Origin: an uncultured Roseateles sp.
Lineage (GTDB): Bacteria > Pseudomonadota > Gammaproteobacteria > Burkholderiales > Burkholderiaceae
Assembly (NCBI GenBank): GCA_946480605.1
Contig: CAMLKW010000003.1
Coordinates: 4,152-68,151, forward strand
Direction of reading: 5' to 3'
Length of the DNA: 64,000 nt
Positions 44,946 to 54,356 of the stretch are shown one piece after another. How positions within the stretch are numbered: position 1 is the first letter of the stretch; each line of letters starts with the position of its first letter. The notes below the pieces were generated by a model, which saw only the letters and a list, made by a program, of their open reading frames with translations, made no database searches and was not told the DNA's origin. The position numbers and the translations under genes are program-made.

Positions 44946-46453
44946 CTCGACGACTCGTCACGCTCCTGACCCTGCTGCCGGCCTGTGCGCTGGCCACCCC
45001 CGATGACTCGCCGTTCGGCCGCATCAACGCCATCCGCCCGGCCGCCGTGGAGGCGAACTGGACGCGCATGAAGATGCCCGACGGCGGCCGCACGGCCTTC
45101 GCGTCGGTCAGCTACCTGGTGGCCTACGACGACGACTGGGGCTTCGGCCCCGGCTTCTACGGCACGGCCAAGGGCAACTACGGCGGCATCTTCACGGTCG
45201 GCTTCACGGGCCAGCGGCGCTGGCGGCTGAGCGGCAACACGCACCTGGCGGCCAGCCTGTACGTGGGCGCGGGCGGCGGCCTGTCCAGCGCGGCCATGCG
45301 CTTCGGCGGCGGACTGATGCTGCGGCCCGAGCTGTCGTTGCGCACCGAGACCGGCGCCTGGTACACCGGCGTAGGCATCTCGCAGATCCGCTTCCCCAGC
45401 GGCAACGTCAAGAGCGGCGTGGGCCTGGCCTTCACCGTGGGCCGGGCGATGGACTTCGCCAGCTTCCCGCCCAGCGATGCCGGCAAGCCGGCGCGCGCCA
45501 GCCGGCGTTCCGGCCTGGGCTTCGACGAGATCGCGCTGACCGGTGGCATGGAACAGCCGCGCGCGTCCAGCCGCATGCGCAGCGGCAAGCCCTATGCGGG
45601 CCGGGTCGGCAAGGCGGGCGCCGAGCTGCGCCAGTACGTCGCCGACGGCAGCTGGTGGGGCTTCGAGGCCTCGGGCGCCGCCAAGGGCGGCGTGGACGGC
45701 TACATGGAAGTGCTGGGCCAGATCGGCCAGGACTGGGCGCCGTTCGGCACGCCCGCGCTGCGCGTCGGCGGCCAGCTGGGCGCGGGCCTGGGCGGCGGCG
45801 GCGACGTGGACACCGGCAACGGCTGGCTGCTGCGCGCCGGGCCCACGCTGCGCTGGATCACGCCGTGGGGGCCGACGGTGCGCCTGGATGCGGGCCTCAC
45901 GCATGCGCCCAGCGGCGCCTACAGCGCCCGCTACCTGCGCGCGGTGCTGGCCATGCCGCTGGACCGCACGCCGGTGCGCTTCGACGATGACATTGGCGGC
46001 ACGGTGCGCGTGCAGCAGTTGGGCGCCAGCGTGCTGCACCTGCCGCGCGTGCGCTTCAAGGACGGCCGCCAGGAGTCCGTCAGCCATCTGGCGGTCAGCA
46101 TGTCGCGCGAGTTCTCGCCGCGGCTGTACGGCACGGCGCAGGCCGGCAGCGCCGCTGCGGGCAGCGCGGGCGCCTACTCCTTCGGCCTGTTCGGCCTGGG
46201 CGTGCAGAGCGACCCGCTGTGGGGCCGCCTGCGCGTGGGCGCCGAATGGCTGGTGGGCGCGGCCGGCGGTGGCGGCGTGAGGGTGGGTGGCGGCGCGGTG
46301 ACGCAGGCCGAGGTCTGGGCGCAGTGGGAGCTGGCGCAGCGGCTGCGGCTGCGCGCCGGCCTGGGCCAGTTCCGCACGCTGCGGGGTGGCGACCAGTCCA
46401 CACCGCTGACGCATTTGTCGCTGAGCTATGCCTTCGGGGTGCTGCAGCGATGA
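44942..46453 (+). CDS. Exported beta-barrel-like protein of unknown function
   Basis: A 503-residue protein with a signal peptide (LTLLPACALA-TP). The body is made of short alternating strands rich in Gly and aromatic residues (WGFGPGFYGTAKGNYGGIFTVGF, RRWRLSGNTHLAASLYVGAGGGL, LTHLSLSYAFGVLQR at the end), as in outer-membrane barrels. The start overlaps the xerC stop by four bases, so it is co-transcribed. I do not recognise the family. Confidence 0.7.
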   Translation: MTRRLVTLLTLLPACALATPDDSPFGRINAIRPAAVEANWTRMKMPDGGRTAFASVSYLVAYDDDWGFGPGFYGTAKGNYGGIFTVGFTGQRRWRLSGNTHLAASLYVGAGGGLSSAAMRFGGGLMLRPELSLRTETGAWYTGVGISQIRFPSGNVKSGVGLAFTVGRAMDFASFPPSDAGKPARASRRSGLGFDEIALTGGMEQPRASSRMRSGKPYAGRVGKAGAELRQYVADGSWWGFEASGAAKGGVDGYMEVLGQIGQDWAPFGTPALRVGGQLGAGLGGGGDVDTGNGWLLRAGPTLRWITPWGPTVRLDAGLTHAPSGAYSARYLRAVLAMPLDRTPVRFDDDIGGTVRVQQLGASVLHLPRVRFKDGRQESVSHLAVSMSREFSPRLYGTAQAGSAAAGSAGAYSFGLFGLGVQSDPLWGRLRVGAEWLVGAAGGGGVRVGGGAVTQAEVWAQWELAQRLRLRAGLGQFRTLRGGDQSTPLTHLSLSYAFGVLQR

Positions 46454-46459
46454 GAGTTG

Positions 46460-46535
46460 TTGGCCCCCACATGCCCACGCTTCGCGTGGCCACTGCCCCC
46501 CGAGGGGGTGCTCTTCATCTTGGGGCGGCCCGGCG
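46460..46535. repeat. Dispersed intergenic repeat, copy B
   Basis: TTGGCCCCCAC ... CCCCCCGAGGGGG ... CTTGGGGCGGCCCGGCG, with an internal hairpin CCACGC-TTC-GCGTGG. It ends right at the ATG of the methyltransferase gene, so it may provide that gene's leader or terminate the upstream message. Related to 18801-18880. Confidence 0.55.
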
Positions 46536-47723
46536 ATGAAGAAGATCGTGCTTCGCCCGGGCAAGGAGCGCTCGCTGGTCAAGCGCCATCCCTGGGTGTT
46601 CGAAAGCTCCGTCGCGCGCGGCGGTGGCGACTCGGGCGAGACCGTGCGTGTGGAGTCGGCGGACGGGCAGTTCCTGTGCTGGGCCGCTTTCAGCCCCCAG
46701 TCGCAGATCCGGTTGCGCGCGTGGAGCTTCGACGAGGCCGAGCGCATCGACGCGGCCTTCTTTGCGCGCCGCATCGCGCAGGCCATTGCGATGCGCACGC
46801 GGCTGGCGATCGCGTCGGATGCCTGGCGCCTGGTCCACGGCGAGGCCGACGGCCTGCCGGGCCTGATCGTGGACCGCTACGGCGACACGCTGGTGGCGCA
46901 GTTCGGCAGCGCCGGCGTCGAGCGCTGGAAGGGCGTCATCGCCGACGCGCTGTTGGCCGCGACGGGCCTGACGCGCCTGTACGAGCGCTCCGACGCCCAG
47001 GCCCGCGAGTGGGAGGGCCTGCCGGTGCAGACCGGCTGGCTGCGCGGAGGTGGCGAGACCGCGCTGACCATCCGCGAGCACGACTGGCGGCTGACGCTGG
47101 ACGTGGCCGAGGGCCACAAGACCGGCTACTACCTGGACCAGCGCGACAGCCGCAAGCGCTTCGCCGTTGCGGTGAGGCAGTACGGCGTGAAGACGGTGCT
47201 GAACTGCTTCAGCTACACGGGCGGCTTCTCGGTCGCCGCGCTGGCGGGCGGCGCGGAGCAGGTCGTCAGCGTGGACTCGTCCGGCCCGGCGCTGGAGCGG
47301 GCCAAGGCGCACGTGGCGCTGAACGGCTTCGACGCCGGCCGGCATGAGGCCTGGGATGCGGATGTCAACGCGACGCTGCGCCGCTGCCTGGCTGAAGGCC
47401 GGCGCTTCGACGCCATCGTGCTGGACCCGCCCAAGTTCGCACCCACCGTGGCCCACGCCGAGCGCGCCGCGCGCGCCTACAAGGACATCAACCGGCTGGC
47501 CTTCATGCTGCTGAACGATGGCGGCCTGCTTTACACCTTCTCATGCTCGGGCGGCATCGCGCCCGACCTGTTCCACAAGATCGTGGCCGGCGCGGGCCTG
47601 GATGCTGGCGTGGACGGCTACATCGTCGAGCGCCTCGCCGCCGCGGCTGACCATCCGCAGACCGTGTGCTTCCCTGAAGGCGACTACCTGAAGGGCCTCG
47701 GGATACTCCGCAGCAGCACGTAG
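46536..47723 (+). CDS. rlmI: Class I SAM-dependent rRNA methyltransferase, RlmI-like
   Basis: A 395-residue protein: an N-terminal PUA domain (VLRPGKERSLVKRHPWVFESSV), a linker domain (LVHGEADGLPGLIVDRYGDTLV) and a Rossmann methyltransferase (KTGYYLDQRDSRKRF, VLNCFSYTGGFSVAALAGGAEQVVSVDSS, IVLDPPKFAP). This is the architecture of RlmI, which makes m5C in 23S rRNA. The last 40 bases overlap the convergent RND pump gene. The exact target is inferred. Confidence 0.88.
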   Translation: MKKIVLRPGKERSLVKRHPWVFESSVARGGGDSGETVRVESADGQFLCWAAFSPQSQIRLRAWSFDEAERIDAAFFARRIAQAIAMRTRLAIASDAWRLVHGEADGLPGLIVDRYGDTLVAQFGSAGVERWKGVIADALLAATGLTRLYERSDAQAREWEGLPVQTGWLRGGGETALTIREHDWRLTLDVAEGHKTGYYLDQRDSRKRFAVAVRQYGVKTVLNCFSYTGGFSVAALAGGAEQVVSVDSSGPALERAKAHVALNGFDAGRHEAWDADVNATLRRCLAEGRRFDAIVLDPPKFAPTVAHAERAARAYKDINRLAFMLLNDGGLLYTFSCSGGIAPDLFHKIVAGAGLDAGVDGYIVERLAAAADHPQTVCFPEGDYLKGLGILRSST

Positions 47724-50700
47724 AAAAACGGCGTGAACAGCAGGCCCAGCAGGGTCGCGCCTATCATGCCGCCGAAGACGGCCACGCCGATGGCCTTGCG
47801 CATCTCGGCCCCCGCGCCGCTGCTCAGCACCAGTGGCAGCACGCCCATCACGAAGGCGATGGACGTCATCAGGATGGGCCGCAGCCGCTGCTGGCTGGCC
47901 TGCACGGCGGCGGCCAGCGGTGTCAGGCCTAGCCTCTCCAGCTCGCGTGCGAACTCGACGATGAGGATGGCGTTCTTGGCGGAGAGGCCGACAAGGATGA
48001 ACAGTCCGATCTGCGTGAAGACGTTGTTGTCCGCCCCCGTGATCCACACGCTGAACAGCGCGGCCATCAGCCCCGCCGGCACCGTGAGCAGCACGGCCAG
48101 CGGCAGCACCAGGCTCTCGTACTGCGCGGCCAGCAGCAGGAAGACCAGCAGCATCACCAGCGGGAACACGTAGACGGCGGTGTTGCCGGCGAGCTGCTGC
48201 TGGTAGGTCAGGTCGGTCCACTCCCATGCGATGCCGGGCGGCAGCGACTCGGCCGCCACGCGGGCAATCGCTTCCTGCGCCTGGCCCGACGTGTAGCCTG
48301 GCGCGGGCCGGCCGTTGATGTCGGCGGTGACGTAGGTGTTGTAGCGCGACACCGTGATGGGCCCGGCCGTCTCGCGCACCTGCAGCAGAGACGACAGCGG
48401 CACCATCGCGCCGCTTGTGGAGCGCACCTTCAGCTTGCCAATGTCCTCGGGCGTCGCGCGGTAGGCGGCGTCGGCCTGCACGCGCACGCCGAAGGTGCGG
48501 CCGAGGAAGCTGATGTCGTTCACGTACTGCGAGCCCAGGTAGACCTGCAGCGTGGCGAACACCTCGTTCAGTGGCACGCCGAGCTGGCGGGCCAGTGTGC
48601 GGTCGATGTCGGCATGCAGCTGCGGCGTGTTGATGTTGAAGTTGGTCAGCAGGCCGGCGAGTTCCGGCGCTTTGCCCGCAGCGACGATGAAGTCCTTGGT
48701 TGCCTTGTCCAGCGCCGCAAAGCCCAGGCCGGCGCGGTCCTCCAGCTGCAGCTTGAAGCCGCCGATGGCGCCTAGGCCGAGCAGCGCCGGCGGCGGGAAG
48801 ACGACGGCCTGCGCCTCGGCGATGGCGCCGAACTGCTTGTTGAGCTGCTGCGCGATGGCGTTGGAGTGCGGCCGCGTGCCGAAGGCGTTCAGCGGCAGGA
48901 AGACCACGGCCTGGCTGGACGACACGGTGAAGCCGTTGATGGACAGCCCCGGCAGCGTGATGGCGTGGCGCACGCTGGGCGTCTGCTTGGCGATGTCCAC
49001 GACGCGGCGCGTGACCTCGTCGGTGCGCTCCAGCGACGCGCCTTCGGGCAGGCGCACCATGCCCAGCAGATAGCCCTTGTCCTGCTGCGGCAGGTAGCCG
49101 CCGGGCACGGCGTCGAACAGCCAGGCTCCGCCCGCCAGCAGCGCGGCGTAGAGGCCCAGGCCCAGCCACTTGCGAGGCGCGATGCGCTGCACGCCGCGCG
49201 CATAGCGCTCGGTGCTGCGGCTGAACCAGCCGGCGGTGGACCGCTTCGCATGCGGACGCAGCAGCAGCGCGGACAGCGCGGGTGACAGCGTCAGCGAGTT
49301 GATCGCCGAGATGGCCGTGGAGATGGCGATGGTCAACGCGAACTGGCGGTAGAACTGGCCGGACAGGCCGCTCACAAAGGCCAGCGGAATGAACACCGCG
49401 CCCAGCACCAGCGCGATGGCGACGATGGGCCCGGCCACCTCGTCCATGGCCTTCACCGTGGCATCGCGCGGCGCCATGCCGGCCTCGATGTTGCGCTGCA
49501 CGTTTTCCACCACGACGATGGCGTCGTCCACGACGATGCCGATGGCCAGCACCAGGCCGAACAGCGTCAGCGCGTTGATCGTGAAGCCGCAGACGTACAT
49601 GACCGCAAACGTGCCGACGATGGACACCGGCACGGCCAGCAGCGCGATCAGCGACGCGCGCCAGCTGCGCAGGAAGACGATGACGACGATGACCACCAGC
49701 GCCAGCGCCTCCAGCAGCGTGACGATGACGGCGTCGATGGACTCCTGCACGTACTCGCTGGTGTCGTAGGCGATGTCGTAGGACACGCCGTCGGGCATGG
49801 CGGCCTTCAGTTCCTGCATCGCCTCACGCACGTCGCGCGAGACCTGCAGCGCATTCGCGCCGGCCATCATGGAGATGGGAATGCCCACGGCCTGCTGGTT
49901 GTTCAGTCGCGAGCGCAGCGCGTACTCGGCGGCGCCCAGTTCGATGCGGGCCACGTCGCCCAGCCGCGTGACGGCGCCGCCGGGCGCGGTCTTCAGGATG
50001 ATCTGGCGGAAGTCCTCTTCCGTCGCCAAACGGCCCTGTGCGTTGACCGACAGCTGCAGCGCCTGGCCCGCAGGTGCCGGCGGCGCGCCGATGACGCCGG
50101 CCACGGCCTGCACGTTCTCGGCGCGGATGGCGGCGTTGATGTCGCTGGCCGACAGGCCGCGCGCGGCGACCTTGTCCGGGTCCAGCCACACGCGCATCGC
50201 GTACTCGCCGCCGCCGAACATCTGCAGCGGCCCCACGCCGGGAATGGCCTGCAGCCGGTCGCGCACATGCAGCAGCGCGTAGTTGCGCAGGTAGGTGAGG
50301 TCGTACTTGCCGTTGGGCGACGTGACGTGCACCAGCATCGGCAGCGCGGACTGGTTCTTGTGCACGGTGATGCCCAGCGCGCGTACCTCGGCCGGCAGCC
50401 GCGCCTCGGCCTGTGTCACGCGGTTCTGCACCTGCTGTTGGGCGAGGTCGGGGTCGGTGCCGAGCTTGAAGCTGATGGTCAGCGTCAAGCGGCCGTTGGA
50501 CGTGGCGTGCGAGCTCATGTAGAGCAGGTTCTCCACGCCGTTGACGGCCTCCTCGATGGGCGCGGCCACCGTCTCGGCGATGACGGCCGGGTTGGCGCCC
50601 GGGTAGGTGGCCCGCACGACCACCTGCGGCGGCACGACGTTGGGGTACTCGGAGACCGGCAGCACCGGCAGCGCCAGCAGCCCGGCCACGAGGATGAGCA

Positions 50701-50755
50701 GCGACAGGACCGACGCGAAGACGGGGCGGGTGATGAAGAAGCGGGAGAAGTTCAT
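47684..50755 (-). CDS. RND efflux pump inner-membrane subunit (HAE1 family)
   Basis: A 1023-residue transporter beginning MNFSRFFITRPVFASVLSLL. It has the two large periplasmic loops, twelve TM helices by pattern, and the proton-relay Asp pair in GIVVDDAIVVVENVQRN. It is most like MexF/AcrB-type multidrug pumps. No outer-membrane channel gene is adjacent, so it must borrow a TolC/OprM protein. Its start shares one base with the adaptor stop. Confidence 0.94.
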   Translation of the reverse strand: MNFSRFFITRPVFASVLSLLILVAGLLALPVLPVSEYPNVVPPQVVVRATYPGANPAVIAETVAAPIEEAVNGVENLLYMSSHATSNGRLTLTISFKLGTDPDLAQQQVQNRVTQAEARLPAEVRALGITVHKNQSALPMLVHVTSPNGKYDLTYLRNYALLHVRDRLQAIPGVGPLQMFGGGEYAMRVWLDPDKVAARGLSASDINAAIRAENVQAVAGVIGAPPAPAGQALQLSVNAQGRLATEEDFRQIILKTAPGGAVTRLGDVARIELGAAEYALRSRLNNQQAVGIPISMMAGANALQVSRDVREAMQELKAAMPDGVSYDIAYDTSEYVQESIDAVIVTLLEALALVVIVVIVFLRSWRASLIALLAVPVSIVGTFAVMYVCGFTINALTLFGLVLAIGIVVDDAIVVVENVQRNIEAGMAPRDATVKAMDEVAGPIVAIALVLGAVFIPLAFVSGLSGQFYRQFALTIAISTAISAINSLTLSPALSALLLRPHAKRSTAGWFSRSTERYARGVQRIAPRKWLGLGLYAALLAGGAWLFDAVPGGYLPQQDKGYLLGMVRLPEGASLERTDEVTRRVVDIAKQTPSVRHAITLPGLSINGFTVSSSQAVVFLPLNAFGTRPHSNAIAQQLNKQFGAIAEAQAVVFPPPALLGLGAIGGFKLQLEDRAGLGFAALDKATKDFIVAAGKAPELAGLLTNFNINTPQLHADIDRTLARQLGVPLNEVFATLQVYLGSQYVNDISFLGRTFGVRVQADAAYRATPEDIGKLKVRSTSGAMVPLSSLLQVRETAGPITVSRYNTYVTADINGRPAPGYTSGQAQEAIARVAAESLPPGIAWEWTDLTYQQQLAGNTAVYVFPLVMLLVFLLLAAQYESLVLPLAVLLTVPAGLMAALFSVWITGADNNVFTQIGLFILVGLSAKNAILIVEFARELERLGLTPLAAAVQASQQRLRPILMTSIAFVMGVLPLVLSSGAGAEMRKAIGVAVFGGMIGATLLGLLFTPFFYVLLRSIPRPFR

Positions 50756-51840
50756 CAGGGTGCCAATTGAGGGGCGATGCGGGCCCCCGGCTTGATCTGC
50801 TGCAGCCGCGCGAGCAGCACGCGCTCGCCTGCCTTCAGCCCGGCCGTCACCACCCGTTGGCCGTCTACCAGCGCGCCCAGTTCCACGCGGCGGTAGACAG
50901 CGGTGTTGTCTTCGGCGGCCACCAGCACGAAGCGCTTGTCCTGGTCCGTCCCCACGGCGGACTCCGGCACCAGCAGGGCCGGCGCGGGTTTGGCCGCGCG
51001 CAGCCGCAACTGCACGAACTGGCCCGGCATCAAGTCGCCCGCGTTGTCGAAGCGCGCCCGCGCCCGCACCGTGCCGGTCGCGCCGTTGAAGCGGTTGTCC
51101 AGTGCATGCAGCCGGCCGTTGAGCTTGGTGGCGCCCTTCTCGGCCTGCACCGTCACCTCGCCCAGCTGGCGCGTGCCGGGCAGCAGCTCGCGCAGCGTGG
51201 CCTCGTCCATGTCGAAGGCGGCATAGAGTGGCGAGGCGGACACCAGCGTCGTCAGCACCGGCGCCTGTGCGCCAGCGGTGATGAGGTTGCCCGGCGTGAC
51301 GAGCACGCGCCCCACCCGCCCGGCGATGGGCGCGCGGATGCTGGTGTAGCCCAGCTGCAGCCGCGCGCTCTCCACCTGTGCCTGTGCTGCGGCGATGCCG
51401 GTACGCGCCAGCGCCTCGGCGTTGGCCAGGCGGTCCAGCTCCACCATCGCGATGGCGAGGTCCGCGCGCAGCTTCTGGCCGCGCTCTAGCTGGGTGGTGG
51501 CGAAGTCCAGCTGCGCCTTCGCTGCCGCCAACGCCGCTTCTGCGCGGGCCAGCTCGGCGCGTAAGGGCGCGGCGTCCAGCGACACGAGCAGCTCACCCGC
51601 CTTCACCAATCCACCCTCGCGGAAGTGAACCTCCGCCACCGCGCCGGACACGCGCGGGCGGATCTCCACCTCCGACGCCGCTTCCAGCTGCGCCGACAGC
51701 GTGAACCAGCGCTCCACCGGCCTGGCCGCGAGCTTGGCCACCGGCACGGCGGTGGGGTTGGGTTGCTGAGCTTGCGACGACAAGGGGCACAGCAGGGCGA
51801 AAGTCGCCCCCAACAAGAGGGCAACGCGGCGGTCCGGCAT
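50755..51840 (-). CDS. RND efflux periplasmic adaptor
   Basis: A 361-residue membrane fusion protein. The signal ends near SSQAQQ, with no lipobox. The lipoyl domain has VEIRPRVSGAVAEVHFREGGLVKAGELL and YTSIRAPIAGRVGRVLVTPGNLI on either side of a coiled hairpin, followed by beta-barrel and C-terminal domains (NAGDLMPGQFVQLRLRA). MexE-like. Transcribed with the pump and divergent from the AraC gene, which probably controls it. Confidence 0.92.
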   Translation of the reverse strand: MPDRRVALLLGATFALLCPLSSQAQQPNPTAVPVAKLAARPVERWFTLSAQLEAASEVEIRPRVSGAVAEVHFREGGLVKAGELLVSLDAAPLRAELARAEAALAAAKAQLDFATTQLERGQKLRADLAIAMVELDRLANAEALARTGIAAAQAQVESARLQLGYTSIRAPIAGRVGRVLVTPGNLITAGAQAPVLTTLVSASPLYAAFDMDEATLRELLPGTRQLGEVTVQAEKGATKLNGRLHALDNRFNGATGTVRARARFDNAGDLMPGQFVQLRLRAAKPAPALLVPESAVGTDQDKRFVLVAAEDNTAVYRRVELGALVDGQRVVTAGLKAGERVLLARLQQIKPGARIAPQLAP

Positions 51841-51985
51841 GGAAAAACCTGGGAGCGATGGAGGTTCGCCACGGTAGGGACACCGCCGCCGCCGCGTTAT
51901 CGGCCCGCGCCCGCGGAATGTCGAATCCGGCTCAACCTGAGGGGTGCGTCACCCACTGAGCGGCGCAAGCCGATATAAGCCCGGC

Positions 51986-52840
51986 ATGAGCGAACAAGCC
52001 TGCTACGTGCTGCCCGACGTGCTGCCCCGCCGCCCCGCCGGCGGCGCCCACATCTACGCCCACGCGGCCCGCCAGCACGACGCGCGCAGCATGATCTCCT
52101 TCACCAGCAACGCGCTGTCCGTGGTGCTGGCCGGGCGCAAGCAGTTGCAGCACGGGCTGACGAGCGAGGCCTTCCGCCCCGGCCAGGCCTTGCTGTTCAA
52201 GCCGGGCCAGTGCCTGTCCACCGACTTCGCCGACGGCGGGCGCGACTACCGCAGCCTGCTGGTGTTCTTCACCGATGCCCAGGTGGCCGACTTCCTCACC
52301 CGCCACGGCCAGGCGCCGCGTGCGTCCAACTTGGCGCAGCGCACCCACCTGCCGTTCGCCGCGCCGCCGGGCCTGCTGCACCTGGCCGAGAGCCTGTGGC
52401 ATGCGCCGGACACGGCCGCCCTCACCGCCGACCGCACGGCGGCCAAGTTGGAGGATGTGTTGCTGCTGCTGCTGGAAGACCAAGGCGCCGACGTGTTCGG
52501 TTTCTTCGCGCCGGCCGGCATCAGCGCGCCGCAGCTGCGCCTGAAGCAGGTGGTGGAGGCGCACTGGATGGCCGACCTCAGCTGGCAGGAGCTGGCCTTC
52601 CTGTGCCACATGAGCCTGTCCACCTTCAAGCGGCACTTTCAGGCGGTGTACGGCCGCTCGCCGGGCCAGTGGCTGCATGAGCGGCGGCTGCACCTGGCGG
52701 CGCATCTGCTGAAGGTGGAGCGCAAGCGCGCGTCGGAGATCTATCTGGACGTGGGCTTCTCCACCGTCTCGGCCTTCACGCAGAGCTTCAAGAGCTACTT
52801 CGGCATGACGCCCAAGGTCTATCAGCAACTGTCGGCGTGA
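51986..52840 (+). CDS. AraC-family transcriptional regulator
   Basis: A 284-residue regulator. The N-terminal cupin-like ligand domain is followed by the double HTH at about 185-280: WQELAFLCHMSLSTFKRHFQAVYGRSPGQWLHERRL and ASEIYLDVGFSTVSAFTQSFKSYFGMTPKVYQQ. The ATG at 51986 was chosen; the longer frame from 51944 adds residues in the promoter. The 145-base gap to the divergent efflux operon suggests it regulates the pump. Confidence 0.9.
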   Translation: MSEQACYVLPDVLPRRPAGGAHIYAHAARQHDARSMISFTSNALSVVLAGRKQLQHGLTSEAFRPGQALLFKPGQCLSTDFADGGRDYRSLLVFFTDAQVADFLTRHGQAPRASNLAQRTHLPFAAPPGLLHLAESLWHAPDTAALTADRTAAKLEDVLLLLLEDQGADVFGFFAPAGISAPQLRLKQVVEAHWMADLSWQELAFLCHMSLSTFKRHFQAVYGRSPGQWLHERRLHLAAHLLKVERKRASEIYLDVGFSTVSAFTQSFKSYFGMTPKVYQQLSA

Positions 52841-52928
52841 GCTGAATTCGACAGTTTCTGGGCTGCTGGCGGGAGCCCGCTAGGGCGGTCGTTTGGACAC
52901 TGCCTCCAGTTCCTCCCGACCACCGCCC

Positions 52929-53840
52929 ATGACCGCCATCACCCGCCGTACTTTCACGACCGCCGCCGCCCTGGCGTTGGCCGGCTCCGCCCAGGCCGCC
53001 ACTGGCTACCGCACCGCGCTGCCTGCCTTCGCATCCCGCCATGTCGTCGCGCGCGACGTCGATGTGTGGGTGCCGCCCACCCAGCCCGGCCAGCACCTGC
53101 GCGTCATCTACGCCCACGACGGCAAGAACCTCTTCGACGCGAAGGCCAGCTACTCCGGCGTGGCTTGGGAGCTGGACAAGGCCATGTTGCGCGTGGCGGC
53201 TGGCGGCATAGAGCCGGCCATCGTCGTCGCCATCGCCAGCAGCCCGGACCGCTCGCGGGAGTACCAGGTCGGTGGCATCCTGCCCCTGCTCGACAAGAGC
53301 ACCACCGATGCGCTGCACCACACCTGCGGCGGCGAGCTGCTGTCTGACGCCTACCTGCGCTGCATCGTCGAGGAGCTGAAGCCGTTCATCGACAAGCGCT
53401 TCCCCACGCGGCCCGACGCGAGCTTCATGCTCGGCGCCAGCATGGGCGGGCTGATCTCGCTGGAAGCGCTGCGCGCGTATCCGCAGGTCTTCCGCGGCGC
53501 GGGCTGTCTGTCGGCACACACGGTGCTGCTGGGCCCCGCCGCCAGCGAGGCGGGCTACCGGCCACCCGAGACGGCGGGCGACCGCATCCAGGCTGCACTG
53601 CGCGCCTACGCAGCACAGGCCTTCCCCGCGCCCGACGGCCGGCGCATCTGGATAGACCGCGGCACCGAGGATCTGGACGCCTTCTACGGCCGCTTCCAGG
53701 ACGCCTTCACCGACGGCCTGCGTCAGCGCGGCTATGTGCCGGGCCATCACCTGGAGTCGCGCGTCTACGAGCGCACGGCGCACCACGAGAAGTTCTGGGC
53801 GGCGCGGGCGGAAGCCGTGCTGCGCTTCCTGCTGGCCTGA
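52929..53840 (+). CDS. Secreted esterase of the enterochelin esterase/esterase D type
   Basis: A 303-residue exported protein. The N-terminus ITRRTFTTAAALALAGSAQAA has a twin-Arg motif, so Tat export is likely. The hydrolase core has RVIYAHDGKNLFD, the nucleophile GASMGGLIS, an acid in WIDRGTEDLDAF and a late His in TAHHEKFWAAR. The substrate is unknown; IroE-like proteins hydrolyse siderophore esters, but no iron genes lie nearby. Confidence 0.83.
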   Translation: MTAITRRTFTTAAALALAGSAQAATGYRTALPAFASRHVVARDVDVWVPPTQPGQHLRVIYAHDGKNLFDAKASYSGVAWELDKAMLRVAAGGIEPAIVVAIASSPDRSREYQVGGILPLLDKSTTDALHHTCGGELLSDAYLRCIVEELKPFIDKRFPTRPDASFMLGASMGGLISLEALRAYPQVFRGAGCLSAHTVLLGPAASEAGYRPPETAGDRIQAALRAYAAQAFPAPDGRRIWIDRGTEDLDAFYGRFQDAFTDGLRQRGYVPGHHLESRVYERTAHHEKFWAARAEAVLRFLLA

Positions 53841-53852
53841 CCCCCCTCCCCA

Positions 53853-53877
53853 CCCCTCTCCCGCAAGGGGAGAGGGG
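53853..53877. repeat. Intergenic stem-loop (CCCCTCTCCC type)
   Basis: CCCCTCTCCC and GGGAGAGGGG form a 10-bp stem with loop GCAAG between the esterase and NTF2-like genes. The same motif recurs in many betaproteobacterial and pseudomonad intergenic regions. It may terminate or stabilise the esterase transcript; no T-tract follows. Confidence 0.6.
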
Positions 53878-53908
53878 CTCGTTCGTCGCGCCGCACCCAC
53901 CCACGGAG

Positions 53909-54346
53909 ATGTCCATGACCCTGTCCCGCCGCCTGCTCTGCGCCCTTGCGCTAACTCTCAAAATGAACGCATTCGCGCAGCAGGCCCCCGCCGCCGCGGA
54001 TGACCCGAAGGTGCAGGCCCTGCTGAGCGCCTACCTCGACAGCTGGCTCACGCCCGACAAGGCCGCCCGCGCGGCCAAGCTGGAGAAGATCTGGACGCCG
54101 AATGCGCTGCACGAAAGCCCCTTCGCCCGCTCGGTCGGCATCGCTGCCATCAACGACGAGATCGAGGGCTTCCACAAGATGTTCCCGGACGCCAAGGTCA
54201 GGTTCGGCGCGCCGAAGCGCACCGGGCGCTACCTGCTGGTCACGTTCGAACTGCTGAAGGCCGACGGCAGCCTGCTGGTGGCCGGCTACGACTACTTCGA
54301 ACTGGACGAGGCGGGCAAGATCGTCCGCGTCATCGGCTTCGTCTGA
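53909..54346 (+). CDS. SnoaL/NTF2-like exported protein
   Basis: A 145-residue protein with a signal peptide (ALALTLKMNAFAQ) and an NTF2-type cone fold: ALLSAYLDSWLTPDKAARAAKLEKIWTPNALHESP, GIAAINDEIEGFHKMFPDAKVRF, and final strands YLLVTFELLKADGSLLVAGYDYFELDEAGKI. It may be an isomerase or a binding protein; the function is unknown. Confidence 0.75.
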   Translation: MSMTLSRRLLCALALTLKMNAFAQQAPAAADDPKVQALLSAYLDSWLTPDKAARAAKLEKIWTPNALHESPFARSVGIAAINDEIEGFHKMFPDAKVRFGAPKRTGRYLLVTFELLKADGSLLVAGYDYFELDEAGKIVRVIGFV

Positions 54347-54356
54347 AGCCGCGGGC

